This document shows positions 8,637 through 16,920 of a stretch of 64,000 nt of DNA, one piece after another. The stretch is from assembly GCA_965247065.1 (NCBI GenBank), contig CBDFGN010000006.1:1674001-1738000 (forward strand), in the 5' to 3' direction. Each line of letters opens with the position of its first letter. The first letter of the stretch is position 1. Source of the DNA: CBDFGN01 sp965247065. Lineage in GTDB: Bacteria; Bacteroidota; Bacteroidia; Cytophagales; Cyclobacteriaceae. Position numbers and translations under genes: made by a program. The notes below the pieces were generated by a model. It was given only the letters and a program-made list of their open reading frames with translations. It was not told where the DNA came from and did not search any database.

Positions 8637-9569
8637 TTATTTGCCGACCTTTTCATAATCGGTTTGCACGGTGATCCGAACCCCGGTCGCATACTCGGTG
8701 GCCTTGATGTTAAATCGAGTCTCAATCTTGCTGCTGTCGAAAACATAGTCCCGGTCATATTGGTACAACATTTCGTACATCTCTCTCATTGGGCTCATGA
8801 ATAGCCCCATAACCTTTACAATGAATTTTGTGGCGATAATGAATTTTGGTTCAGCTTTCATCTCAACGGCGATTGTTTCGATCCATTCTTTGCCGGTCAT
8901 CGGATTAGGGCTTGTCGGAAGGTGCCAGACCTGATCATATGCTTCGGCCGTATTGCCCAGAATTGCGGTAGCTTTTCCAGCATCCGGGGTATAGGTAAAA
9001 GAATGTTTGAAGTCTCCGGAACACAACCAATTGGCCTTTTTTCCCTGAGCAAAATTCTTTAATACGGTTTCGGCAATTATGCTCTTGCCTTCCGTCCCCG
9101 GTCCATAGAAATCGGCGGATCGAGCTATAAGGGCGCTAACACGACCTGCTTCTACAGCATCCATCAGCATTTGAGCTATTTCGGTTCTGACCTGTCCTTT
9201 TTTGCTGGTGGGTCGTATCAGAGTCTCTTCGGTCATATTGTCCAGGTAATCCCGGTCGTACATATAAATATTGTCGAAGAAGACCAGCCGGCTTTGATGT
9301 TTATGACAAGCGGCAATTACATTTCTCATGATTACCGGCCAGGCCTCTCGCCAAATCTTGGTGGTATAGGTAAGCCCGGCGGTTAAAAAGGTAACTTCTG
9401 AACCTTGAACGGCTTTCTCTACCTCAGCCGCGTCCGTCAAATCAGCGGAAAATGCCTCAAACCCTTGGCTTACCTGAGGAGACCGGCTTACTAACCGAAT
9501 GTGGTCGGTATACTGTGGTAAAACCTTGATCAGTTCATTGGCGATCACGCCGCCCGAACCTAGTGTCAT
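8637..9569 (-). CDS. NAD-dependent epimerase/dehydratase family protein, start codon replaced by IS630
   Basis: Atypical extended SDR (NAD-dependent epimerase/dehydratase family): glycine motif LGSGGVIANELIKVL, DLTDAAEV, FLTAGLTY, a catalytic-site region with FFDNIYMYDRDYLDN and RSADFYGPG, and WHLPTSPNPMTGKEW near the end. The substrate is unknown. IS630 copy 1 is inserted in the fifth codon. Before insertion the gene read M-Q-T-M-L-G-S from ATG 10783; now the ATG at 9569-9567, which belongs to the IS end, gives M-T-L-G-S in the same frame. The protein therefore stays complete apart from two residues, although its original promoter and ribosome-binding region are 1.2 kb away. Confidence 0.88.
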   Translation of the reverse strand: MTLGSGGVIANELIKVLPQYTDHIRLVSRSPQVSQGFEAFSADLTDAAEVEKAVQGSEVTFLTAGLTYTTKIWREAWPVIMRNVIAACHKHQSRLVFFDNIYMYDRDYLDNMTEETLIRPTSKKGQVRTEIAQMLMDAVEAGRVSALIARSADFYGPGTEGKSIIAETVLKNFAQGKKANWLCSGDFKHSFTYTPDAGKATAILGNTAEAYDQVWHLPTSPNPMTGKEWIETIAVEMKAEPKFIIATKFIVKVMGLFMSPMREMYEMLYQYDRDYVFDSSKIETRFNIKATEYATGVRITVQTDYEKVGK

Positions 9570-9570
9570 G

Positions 9571-10206
9571 TCAAGTTTGAATTGACGGATAAAGCTTTTT
9601 TAATTTTATCCGTGCATCTTTTGTTGTAAAGCGCCAATCAATACTGGCGTTCTTGTTGTTTCGATGTTCCTCCCATGCTTTCACTTCTTTTCGGATTATC
9701 TCCATACTGTCAATTCGTCTACTTAAGCATTGTCTGGAAAGCACACTGAGTTCAATTTCTGCCATGTTCAGCCAGCTTCCATGTTTTGGTGTATATACAA
9801 GCTCAAACCGATCCCATATTCTTTTTGCTTCTTCGGGAGGATATGTTTCATATAAGGAGGCAGCTGTATGTGTGATATAATTGTCCATCACTAAGGTGAT
9901 CTTCCCAGAATCAGGATACATCTGATCAGCAATCTCTTTGATGAACTTAGCCCAGTCTTTCCGGGTTTTCCTCTCGGTAAGCTTAACCATTCGCTTTCCT
10001 GTGACCGGCTCACTGGCAATAAACACATTACACACCCCGCAACGCCGGTATTCATAATCCACCCTGGTTGCTTTGCCCTTTTGCATCGGCTCGGTTATCC
10101 TGGTTTCCTTAATCAATTGTTTGGGCGTTTCATCCATGCATACTACCGGACTTTCAGGATCATAAGGCCGTTTATACACATCTAATACCTGCTCCATGTG
10201 TGCCAC
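9571..10206 (-). CDS. IS630 transposase, DDE catalytic part (copy 1)
   Basis: The DDE nuclease domain has its acidic triad in VVCMDETPKQ, LVMDNYITH and LNMAEIELS. The GTG at 10206 is only the first start-like codon; the frame is open further upstream and reads QWIIPPKSDSSFVAHMEQVL, which is the usual linker of IS630 transposases. This piece is therefore normally made as the C-terminal half of a fusion with the upstream helix-turn-helix ORF. It acts on the 12-bp element ends in the nucleoprotein complex. Confidence 0.93.
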   Translation of the reverse strand: MAHMEQVLDVYKRPYDPESPVVCMDETPKQLIKETRITEPMQKGKATRVDYEYRRCGVCNVFIASEPVTGKRMVKLTERKTRKDWAKFIKEIADQMYPDSGKITLVMDNYITHTAASLYETYPPEEAKRIWDRFELVYTPKHGSWLNMAEIELSVLSRQCLSRRIDSMEIIRKEVKAWEEHRNNKNASIDWRFTTKDARIKLKKLYPSIQT

Positions 10207-10210
10207 AAAG

Positions 10211-10702
10211 CTACTGTCGGATTTGGGGGGAATAATCCACTGGCTTACCTTCCAGGGTTTTAAGGCGTTTTTTTAAAACGGTACGCACCGTTTCGTGAGA
10301 AATGCTGTCAGTATATTGAAGCTCTACCATCTTATCTGACAGCAGCCGAAGCGACCATCGGGCATATCCTTCAGGTGGTTTACTGCAGCACAGCGCTATC
10401 AGATGCGCTTCGATGTCACCATCTACCTTACGACTATAGGTCCTGGTGGTTGGTTTGCGCTCCAATACCGCCTCAAAGCCTTCTTCTACAAATCGTTTTT
10501 TGACCCGGTCAATGGTACGCATGCCTACCTTCAGTACCTTGCTGATCTGCTCATTGGTTACCTTCTCTGCATATGGTCCCTTATCACAGTTCAACAAAAT
10601 ATATGCGCTGCGAAACTTTTGAGAAGTATGCTTGCCTTTGTTAATAATTGCCATTAGCTCTTGGCGTTCCACTTTTGCTAATGTCACTTTATATCTTGCC
10701 AT
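10211..10702 (-). CDS. IS630 transposase, helix-turn-helix part (copy 1)
   Basis: The N-terminal DNA-binding part of the transposase: ATG 10702 gives MARYKVTLAKVERQELMAI, and a helix-turn-helix with VTNEQISKVLKVGMRTIDRVKKRFVEEG is followed by a second one (SLRLLSDKMVELQYTDSISHETVRTVLKKR). It ends after VDYSPQIRQ. Joining it to the DDE part needs a +1 (or -2) shift in or before the stretch that reads GGTAAGCCAGTGG. A longer frame starting upstream at 10735 is unlikely to be used. The -7-like box TATCTTTG lies at 10725-10732. Confidence 0.92.
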   Translation of the reverse strand: MARYKVTLAKVERQELMAIINKGKHTSQKFRSAYILLNCDKGPYAEKVTNEQISKVLKVGMRTIDRVKKRFVEEGFEAVLERKPTTRTYSRKVDGDIEAHLIALCCSKPPEGYARWSLRLLSDKMVELQYTDSISHETVRTVLKKRLKTLEGKPVDYSPQIRQ

Positions 10703-10819
10703 AATCTTTAAGTTTGATGTACGGCAAAGATACAAAAATATTACGTCATATTATAATTGACATGACACTAGCATCGTTTGCATATCATTAAAGATGGTTT
10801 AATGCAAGCACACTGGGCT

Positions 10820-12406
10820 TCAAATGTCGGCTTGAGTCCACTCACCGTTGATGTTTCGCCACATACTGCCAGTCGGGTTTTTATCCTGAAGCTCAGACGG
10901 TAACCTGTGTGGACGGACGTTATCATACGAATGCAGAGCGGCGAAGCGGACCATTGACGAGGGAATACCCACCGCGGTGAATCCGGGATGACCGGTGGAC
11001 GGATATGGTCCGCCATGGTTCATAGCCGGAACAACGGCTACTCCAGTAGGCATTTTGTCATTAAGCAGGCGTCCCACTTTTTGTCTCAAAACCGGTTCGA
11101 TCCGATCATAATCTACATCATCTTCCCCTTGGCTTTGACTATATAGACAACCAGTCAAGTTTCCTTCCAAAACAGCCGCTACTTCAGCCATTTGCTCCGA
11201 ATTCTTAGCAAAAACCATCAAATTAACGGTCCCAAATGCCTCGGTTTGCAAGGCCCCAGGGTTTGCCAAAAAATCCCCAGCGGATACCCTGAGAACGGTG
11301 TTAGCAAAGGCATATCCCGGGCTCTCGTGTTCCGAACCTCCAGTCACTACCTGCGCCCCGTTGGATTCCAGAACTCGAATCCCCTCCCCTATCCCTTTCG
11401 GCCCTTTGGATCCAAGCAGCGTACCTCCCGGGTTTCCTTCAAATAGACCCTTCACCTCCGCCAGGAATGCCTCGCCGCTATCGCCTGCCGGAACTACGGT
11501 TAGACCGGGATTTGTACAGAACTGCCCCGCCCCGAGCGCACAGGAATTGAAGAGTGCAGTTGCTATTTCGGATGATCTTTCCTGAAGGGCTCCTTGTAAC
11601 ACAAAAACCGGGTTCACACTCGACATCTCCAGGTAAATCGGCTTACCTACCTTGTCCGCAGCCTCTTTTAATTTCAATCCTGCCCATCGACTTCCAGTAA
11701 ATCCTGTGGCCCCAGTGTTTGGATGAGAAACCAAGGACAACCCAACCTCTGGGCTTGTCCTGTAGATTAACTGAACCAAGCCTTTAGGCAATTCAAGTTC
11801 ACTTAGTGCCTCTAAAGCGAGTTCTGCTAAGATTCTAGTCGTTCGTGGATGACCGGGATTGGCCTTGGCAATTACCGGATTTCCAGCTGCGATCGCGGCG
11901 GCGAAGTCGCCGCCGGCTGTTGAATTAAAGGCGAAAGGAAAATTATTGGGCCCAAAGACGACCACTGGCCCAGCCAGGGGGCCTAATTTGGAACGAATGT
12001 TTGTCTCAGTATCGATGATTGCATTGCACCAGGACCTTGCTTGGGCAGCGGCTGCTGCCTGGCGCAACTGATTAACTGTTCTCGGCAGTTCTACTCCTTT
12101 CAGACGGGGTTCCTTGGGATAGGCAGTTTCCAAATTGGCTACATCGACTAATTTATCAGTTTTGCTTTCGATCTTACTGCCAAACAATTCCAGGAACTCA
12201 GCGACGAGGCCTGGCCCAATCTCTCGCAATCTTCCTACCGCATCCCTGCCAGAATCCAAAGCGGCTATGACGTCATCGATACCTGAGACGGGGTATTGGT
12301 CTGGCAAGGCCTCTTTAGTCGCTGGATTCTCGGCATTGAAGCTGCCCGAGGGGTTCTGAGCTGCCCTCCAATGGCCTGCTATGAGTACGGGTTCTAAATT
12401 TGACAT
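10820..12406 (-). CDS. Aldehyde dehydrogenase, alpha-ketoglutaric semialdehyde dehydrogenase type
   Basis: A 528-residue ALDH-superfamily protein of the class that includes alpha-ketoglutaric semialdehyde dehydrogenases and NADP fatty-aldehyde dehydrogenases. Catalytic Cys is in GAGQFCTNPG, the general base Glu in YLEMSSVNP, and the cofactor loop is GPNNFPFAFNSTAGGDFAAAIAAGNPVIAKANPGHP; GFTGSRWAGLKL follows. The expected reaction is oxidation of 2-oxoglutarate semialdehyde to 2-oxoglutarate, which fits the XylX-like dehydratase gene immediately upstream in the operon. It is the last gene of the four-gene minus-strand operon, 36 bp from the original start of the epimerase gene, which may have been the fifth member before the IS630 insertion. 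Confidence 0.88.
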   Translation of the reverse strand: MSNLEPVLIAGHWRAAQNPSGSFNAENPATKEALPDQYPVSGIDDVIAALDSGRDAVGRLREIGPGLVAEFLELFGSKIESKTDKLVDVANLETAYPKEPRLKGVELPRTVNQLRQAAAAAQARSWCNAIIDTETNIRSKLGPLAGPVVVFGPNNFPFAFNSTAGGDFAAAIAAGNPVIAKANPGHPRTTRILAELALEALSELELPKGLVQLIYRTSPEVGLSLVSHPNTGATGFTGSRWAGLKLKEAADKVGKPIYLEMSSVNPVFVLQGALQERSSEIATALFNSCALGAGQFCTNPGLTVVPAGDSGEAFLAEVKGLFEGNPGGTLLGSKGPKGIGEGIRVLESNGAQVVTGGSEHESPGYAFANTVLRVSAGDFLANPGALQTEAFGTVNLMVFAKNSEQMAEVAAVLEGNLTGCLYSQSQGEDDVDYDRIEPVLRQKVGRLLNDKMPTGVAVVPAMNHGGPYPSTGHPGFTAVGIPSSMVRFAALHSYDNVRPHRLPSELQDKNPTGSMWRNINGEWTQADI

Positions 12407-12448
12407 GTTTATGATGCTTACCTAAGGTAAATGTATTCTTCTAAAGTC

Positions 12449-13666
12449 TTACCCGGTTTTACCCACCCCCTTGTGGCGTTTTAGGGTAAAGTCGTTGAAT
12501 TGATGAATTCCAAAAGTCCATGGTGGGATCTCACTACAATAATTCACCCAATTCACCAGTTTACCAAGCATTTCAGTTTCAATTTCAACGCGATCACCCA
12601 CATGATGGGTGAATCCTTCCCCGGGCTTGTCACGATCCATTGTCGGAGCGAACATCGTACCAGTAAACAGCATCAGACCGTCAGGATATTGATGATTGCG
12701 TCCGAGGGTTTGAGCTACAAGGTCTTCCAGTCTACGGCTGATTGCGCTCATCGCAGACATTCCTTCCGAAACGAACCCGTCAACTCCATGCATGGACAGT
12801 CTGATGTTGGATTTCTTTACATCCTCTAGTGAGAACGACTCATCGAACAGACGGATAAACGGGCCGATCGAGCACGATCCATTCTGATCCTTAGCTTCCC
12901 CTAGCAGCAGGGCGCTCCTACCCTCATAATCTCTCAAATTCACATCATTGCCAAGGGTAGCCCCCCGAATTTTGCCTTCTGTTGACACCGCCAGAACCAC
13001 TTCAGGTTCGGGATTATTCCAGCTAGAATCTTGCAAAACTCCAACTTCTGCCCCGAAGGAAACCGCCGAAAGCGGCTGGGCCTTGGTGAAAACCTCAGCA
13101 TCTTTACCGATCCCAACTTCGAGATACGGTGACCACACTCCTTGGGCTTGAAATTCCCGTTTGAGTTTTACCGATTCGGGTGAGCCAGGCTCCACGCCGC
13201 TCAGATCAGTTCCAATGTTCGCCGATATGATCTCCCGGATTTCACGGGATTTTCCCGGGTCTCCTTTTGCTTTTTCCTCAATAACCCGCTCAAGCAGACT
13301 CTGAATAAATGTCACCCCACAAGCCTTGATGGCTTGAATATCATTTGGTGAAAGAATGTAAGGGGAACTCGGGTCCCGTCTGAAGAATAATGAATTGTCC
13401 AGAACAGTAGACAGTCGAGCTACTCTTGGCCAGTTTCTCCTTTTCAATTCCTCCAAAGGATCGCCCTGATTCAGTAATTCGCTGGTTGTATTAAACTCCT
13501 CGGACAGATCAAAGATCTCTCCATTCGAGACCATAATTGAATGCGGCCCAGAGACACTTCTATAAGCCAATTCATCCGGAAGCCAGGCCCGTCCGATCCA
13601 AGTGCCCTGGTCGGGAATTATCGCACTGCTGGAAAACTCAAGAGTATCGGAGATACGTTGCGGCAT
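12449..13666 (-). CDS. Fumarylacetoacetate-hydrolase family protein, XylX-like 2-keto-3-deoxy-sugar-acid dehydratase
   Basis: The C-terminal half is an FAH domain with GVWSPYLEVGIGKDAEVFTKAQPLS, PEPEVVLAVSTEGKIRGATLGNDVNLRD and, at the end, MLFTGTMFAP and PGEGFTHHVGDRVEIE. The long N-terminal part is typical of the XylX/KdaD branch that dehydrates 2-keto-3-deoxy-pentonate to 2-oxoglutarate semialdehyde with a divalent metal. The next gene makes an enzyme that would consume this product. I choose ATG 13666 (MPQRISDTLEFSS), 4 bp after the upstream stop; an alternative ATG at 13690 (MSGVLNS) overlaps the upstream gene. The start at 13762 would overlap it too far. The exact sugar acid is inferred. 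Confidence 0.8.
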   Translation of the reverse strand: MPQRISDTLEFSSSAIIPDQGTWIGRAWLPDELAYRSVSGPHSIMVSNGEIFDLSEEFNTTSELLNQGDPLEELKRRNWPRVARLSTVLDNSLFFRRDPSSPYILSPNDIQAIKACGVTFIQSLLERVIEEKAKGDPGKSREIREIISANIGTDLSGVEPGSPESVKLKREFQAQGVWSPYLEVGIGKDAEVFTKAQPLSAVSFGAEVGVLQDSSWNNPEPEVVLAVSTEGKIRGATLGNDVNLRDYEGRSALLLGEAKDQNGSCSIGPFIRLFDESFSLEDVKKSNIRLSMHGVDGFVSEGMSAMSAISRRLEDLVAQTLGRNHQYPDGLMLFTGTMFAPTMDRDKPGEGFTHHVGDRVEIETEMLGKLVNWVNYCSEIPPWTFGIHQFNDFTLKRHKGVGKTG

Positions 13667-13670
13667 GTTG

Positions 13671-14567
13671 CTATTGAGAACCCCCGACATTAGAGATCCT
13701 TTCCAGTGCCAGCATGAGCGCATGGGTTCCTTTTTTTCGGTGACCCTGGGCTTGAACAGCAAGGTACAACTGGTGTACCAGGGCCAAGCCGGGTAAGGAA
13801 AGATCCATTCGTTGAGCCTCTTTCAGAGCAATCCCCATGTCTTTGATAAAGTGCTCCACATAGAACCCGGGATCAAAATTTCTATTGATGATGCGAGGGG
13901 CTAAATTGTCTAGTGTCCAGCATCTGGCAGCTCCTCCACTTATCGAAGACAACATCGTACTCAAATCCAACCCAGCCTTGTGCCCATATAAAAGCCCCTC
14001 ACAAACCCCAATCATTGTACCCGCTATGGTGATCTGATTACACATTTTAGTGTGCTGTCCCGAACCAGCGGGTCCCTGGTATACAATGTTCTTGCCCATC
14101 AACTCAAACAACGGCATTACCCGATCCACCACTTCCTGATCACCTCCAACCATTATTGAGAGGGCGGCATTTTTGGCACCGACATCTCCCCCCGATACCG
14201 GAGCGTCAATCGATGCTACCCCGATTTGAGCACCGGCATCATAAATTTGTACCGCCAAACTAGGCTCGGTGGTGGTCATGTCCACAAGTATCGTCCCCTT
14301 TCCAGCTCCCTCGATGATTCCTTGAGCTCCAAAATAAACCTCCCGGACATCGGCAGGAAAACCGACTATGCTGAAAATGATGTCCGAGTTTTGGGCGACT
14401 TCCAGTGGAGAACCGGCCCAGGTAGCTCCCTTTTGTAAAGACGGCTCAGCCTTTTCCTTCGATCGATTGTTCAATAGACACTGGAATCCATTATCAATGA
14501 GGTGCCCGACCATTGAGGAGCCCATGACCCCAGTACCGATCCAACCAATTCTGTTATTGTCGTTCAT
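13671..14567 (-). CDS. 3-hydroxyisobutyrate-dehydrogenase family NAD(P) oxidoreductase
   Basis: A 298-residue beta-hydroxyacid dehydrogenase: Rossmann motif GWIGTGVMGSSMVGHLI, the signature DAPVSGGDVGAKNAALSIMVGG, GPAGSGQHTKMCNQI with the catalytic Lys, and FDPGFYVEHFIKDMGIAL with the second conserved Lys. Family members oxidise or reduce short beta-hydroxyacids such as 3-hydroxyisobutyrate, tartronate semialdehyde or succinic semialdehyde. Inside this operon a role on a sugar acid or its semialdehyde is likely. The gene lies between the permease gene and the FAH-family gene with very short gaps. Confidence 0.88.
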   Translation of the reverse strand: MNDNNRIGWIGTGVMGSSMVGHLIDNGFQCLLNNRSKEKAEPSLQKGATWAGSPLEVAQNSDIIFSIVGFPADVREVYFGAQGIIEGAGKGTILVDMTTTEPSLAVQIYDAGAQIGVASIDAPVSGGDVGAKNAALSIMVGGDQEVVDRVMPLFELMGKNIVYQGPAGSGQHTKMCNQITIAGTMIGVCEGLLYGHKAGLDLSTMLSSISGGAARCWTLDNLAPRIINRNFDPGFYVEHFIKDMGIALKEAQRMDLSLPGLALVHQLYLAVQAQGHRKKGTHALMLALERISNVGGSQ

Positions 14568-14611
14568 GGCAAATTCTATTTTGTATTTGTACTAAATTTC
14601 ATGGCCCGGAT

Positions 14612-16303
14612 CTACATTAGTGGATCCGCAATATGAATATACCTGATCGTCAGGAGTCCAAGCAGTCCAATAAGTGCGAGGTAGTAAATTGTTGGAATTA
14701 TGGTTTTGCGCAAAGTATTGCCTTCCTGCCCCAGCAAACCAACAGTGGCCGATGCGGCAACAACATTATGGATAGCTACCATGTTACCCGCAGCAGCTCC
14801 CACCGCTTGCAAGCTGACAATAACGCTTGGAGCAAAGCTCAGCCTTTCTGCTACTCCGAACTGAAAAAGGCAAAACATTAGGTTACTGACCGTATTACTA
14901 CCTGCAATAAAAGCGCCCAAGGCCCCAATGGTCGGGGCAAAGAGCGGCCAAATGGCTCCTACGTTCCCAGCCACCCATTCAGCCATCGCAATGGGCATAC
15001 TTGAAATTCCTAAATCATTTACCCCCGAATTGATATAGATCCTTACCATTGGTACAGTGAAAACAAGCACAAAACCTGCTCCAAAAAGCATCGCACTGGA
15101 TTCCTTTGCCGCAGCCAGAATTCCAGGCTTATTCAATTTATGCAGAGCTATCGTTATAATTGCTACTAGGATCAGGATGCTGCCCGGTAAATAAAAAGGG
15201 GACGTAGAACCACTGATACCGGTGCCTAAAATGTCGGACCAGCCAATTTTAATGCCAGCTAAAAAGGACTTAAAGGGCAATTGACTAAGTCTACTCAAGA
15301 CCAGAAATACTGCCACCAGAAGATAGGGAGCCCAGGCCCGGGATATGGACATGGACCCTAAATCCCTTTCTTCATTAAGGTTCACCACCAGCTTCCCCGT
15401 CCAATTGGAGGGCCAATCGGTTGAGGGTGCGAAATCCCAGGTATCGCCGGGAAGCAGAAACCCGCGATGCGCGGCGTAGGAAACGACTGAAAGACTGAAA
15501 AGCGAACCTAGTAGGGATGGAAATTCAGGACCTAGGAAAATCCCGGTAATAACATATGGGACCGTAAAGGCTAAACCGCCAAATAGGGCAAATGGAAGGA
15601 TGGCCAAACCCTCGCGCCAGGATCTGTTAGCTCCAAAAAAACGGGTCATCATGACGCACATGAACAGGGGCATTACCGTGCCCGCTATTCCGTGTAAGAC
15701 GGCTACTTCGGAGGTTATGATTTGCAGATAATCATGAATGTTCATTCCGAGGTCAGATAATTGAGCCGTTAACTCGGGGCTCTCCAATCCGCCTTTGACC
15801 CCAACCAAGATAGGAGTGCCAACCGCTCCAAAAGTGACCGGTGTGCTTTGAACCATCATCCCTAACATCACCGCGGCCGCCGCCGGGAAACCTAAGGCAA
15901 CCAGGAGAGGAGCGGTTATGGCCGCTGGGGTTCCGAAACCAGCCGCACCCTCAATAAAAGCACCGAAACACCAGACAATGATCACCACCTGGACCCTTCG
16001 ATCCTTGCTGATTGTAGAAAATCCCTCACATATAACTTGAATTGCTCCTGAGTGCTTTAGAATATTAAGCAGCAGGATTGCTCCAAAAATGATGTAGAGA
16101 ATATCAAAGGTGATGAACAATCCTTGAATAGAGGCAGCAATGATATGATCGAAGGAAACCTCCCAAAGTACCAATGCGACCAGGGCGGATAGAACATAGG
16201 CTAATGGCATAACCCTGCGGGCCGGCCATCTCAAACCAACTAGCAGGAAGCCTACTATTAGAATTGGTAATAGTGCCAGCAGTGCTTGAAGGTTCAGATC
16301 CAT
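14612..16303 (-). CDS. LctP-family (L-lactate permease type) transporter
   Basis: A multi-spanning inner-membrane carrier of the LctP family, 563 residues. Characteristic blocks are FGAFIEGAAGFGTPAAITAPLLVALGFP, MVQSTPVTFGAVGTPI and, near the C-terminus, AFIAGSNTVSNLMFCLFQFGVAERL and VSLQAVGAAAGNMVAIHNVVAASATVGL. Most members bring in lactate or glycolate with protons. As first gene of this operon it probably carries the hydroxy- or sugar acid that the downstream enzymes degrade. ATG 16303 (MDLNLQALLALLPIL) is a better start than the TTG two codons upstream. No clear promoter could be named in the 90-bp leader. Confidence 0.9.
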   Translation of the reverse strand: MDLNLQALLALLPILIVGFLLVGLRWPARRVMPLAYVLSALVALVLWEVSFDHIIAASIQGLFITFDILYIIFGAILLLNILKHSGAIQVICEGFSTISKDRRVQVVIIVWCFGAFIEGAAGFGTPAAITAPLLVALGFPAAAAVMLGMMVQSTPVTFGAVGTPILVGVKGGLESPELTAQLSDLGMNIHDYLQIITSEVAVLHGIAGTVMPLFMCVMMTRFFGANRSWREGLAILPFALFGGLAFTVPYVITGIFLGPEFPSLLGSLFSLSVVSYAAHRGFLLPGDTWDFAPSTDWPSNWTGKLVVNLNEERDLGSMSISRAWAPYLLVAVFLVLSRLSQLPFKSFLAGIKIGWSDILGTGISGSTSPFYLPGSILILVAIITIALHKLNKPGILAAAKESSAMLFGAGFVLVFTVPMVRIYINSGVNDLGISSMPIAMAEWVAGNVGAIWPLFAPTIGALGAFIAGSNTVSNLMFCLFQFGVAERLSFAPSVIVSLQAVGAAAGNMVAIHNVVAASATVGLLGQEGNTLRKTIIPTIYYLALIGLLGLLTIRYIHIADPLM

Positions 16304-16394
16304 GAACAAAGGTTAGAGATCATTTTGAAAGAAAGATGGATTAGTTTGATATGTAGGCTTGATAGAGTAGAAAATCGATGGCAATGGATTAATT

Positions 16395-16835
16395 CTAAGT
16401 CGTGACCTGTTCACTTGCGGTTTCTGGCTGATAACGTCTCCAACCACCCAAAATCAAGCCCGCTGCCGCCCAAATCAATAGATCAGCGCCCCCCTCAATC
16501 CAGGTTAAAGGATATGGCCGCAGCGAAAACATGTTTACCGTCATGTGATTTAGAAGGGAAAAGGGAATACCCATTAGGACGGCAGTCTTAAGGCCATCCA
16601 AGGCTGATTCAATACTCATTCTTTTAAACAACCATGCGACCACGAAAGCGTGCACCGCCGACGTAATCACTGCTGAGATATACGGAGCGGATCCTACCGC
16701 CTCGGTGTCCTCCATTGTAAGGTTATTGTATTCCAGCCATTGAGTACTAAATGCTTCAAACCAGACCGCCGGTATGACCTGTCCAAGAATGACCAAAACT
16801 AATATAGCCCAATAATTATAGCGTAAGATTTTCAT
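16395..16835 (-). CDS. DUF1761-like membrane protein
   Basis: A 146-residue protein with four hydrophobic segments (around residues 8-27, 50-70, 85-105 and 118-134). The pattern, with a bulky Trp/Tyr after the first helix, a Met/Glu-rich loop (NNLTMEDTEAVGS), and a final ...GGADLLIWAAAGLILGGWR, fits DUF1761, a family of unknown function. It lies upstream of the permease operon in the same direction, separated by about 90 bp, and may have its own promoter. Confidence 0.6.
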   Translation of the reverse strand: MKILRYNYWAILVLVILGQVIPAVWFEAFSTQWLEYNNLTMEDTEAVGSAPYISAVITSAVHAFVVAWLFKRMSIESALDGLKTAVLMGIPFSLLNHMTVNMFSLRPYPLTWIEGGADLLIWAAAGLILGGWRRYQPETASEQVTT

Positions 16836-16920
16836 CGGAATCTAGGGTCAATGGTGATGGCAATAAATATAGCAATTTTTGAAGATAGGGGTTAGGGTGA
16901 ATCAGCTTTCCCCCCAACGG

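Larger units (their letters stand above)
9563..10768 (-). mobile_element. IS630-family insertion sequence, copy 1 (1,206 bp)
   Basis: The element lies between duplicated TA dinucleotides (9561-9562 and 10769-10770), which is the IS630 target rule. The ends form a 12-bp inverted repeat (GTGTCATGTCAA inward from each end). It carries a helix-turn-helix ORF and a DDE ORF on the minus strand. A second copy of identical length lies at 59533-60738 in the opposite orientation; the only difference I found is one base near the end of the DDE ORF (Gln instead of Arg), so transposition was recent. It sits inside the 5' end of the epimerase gene. Confidence 0.95.
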
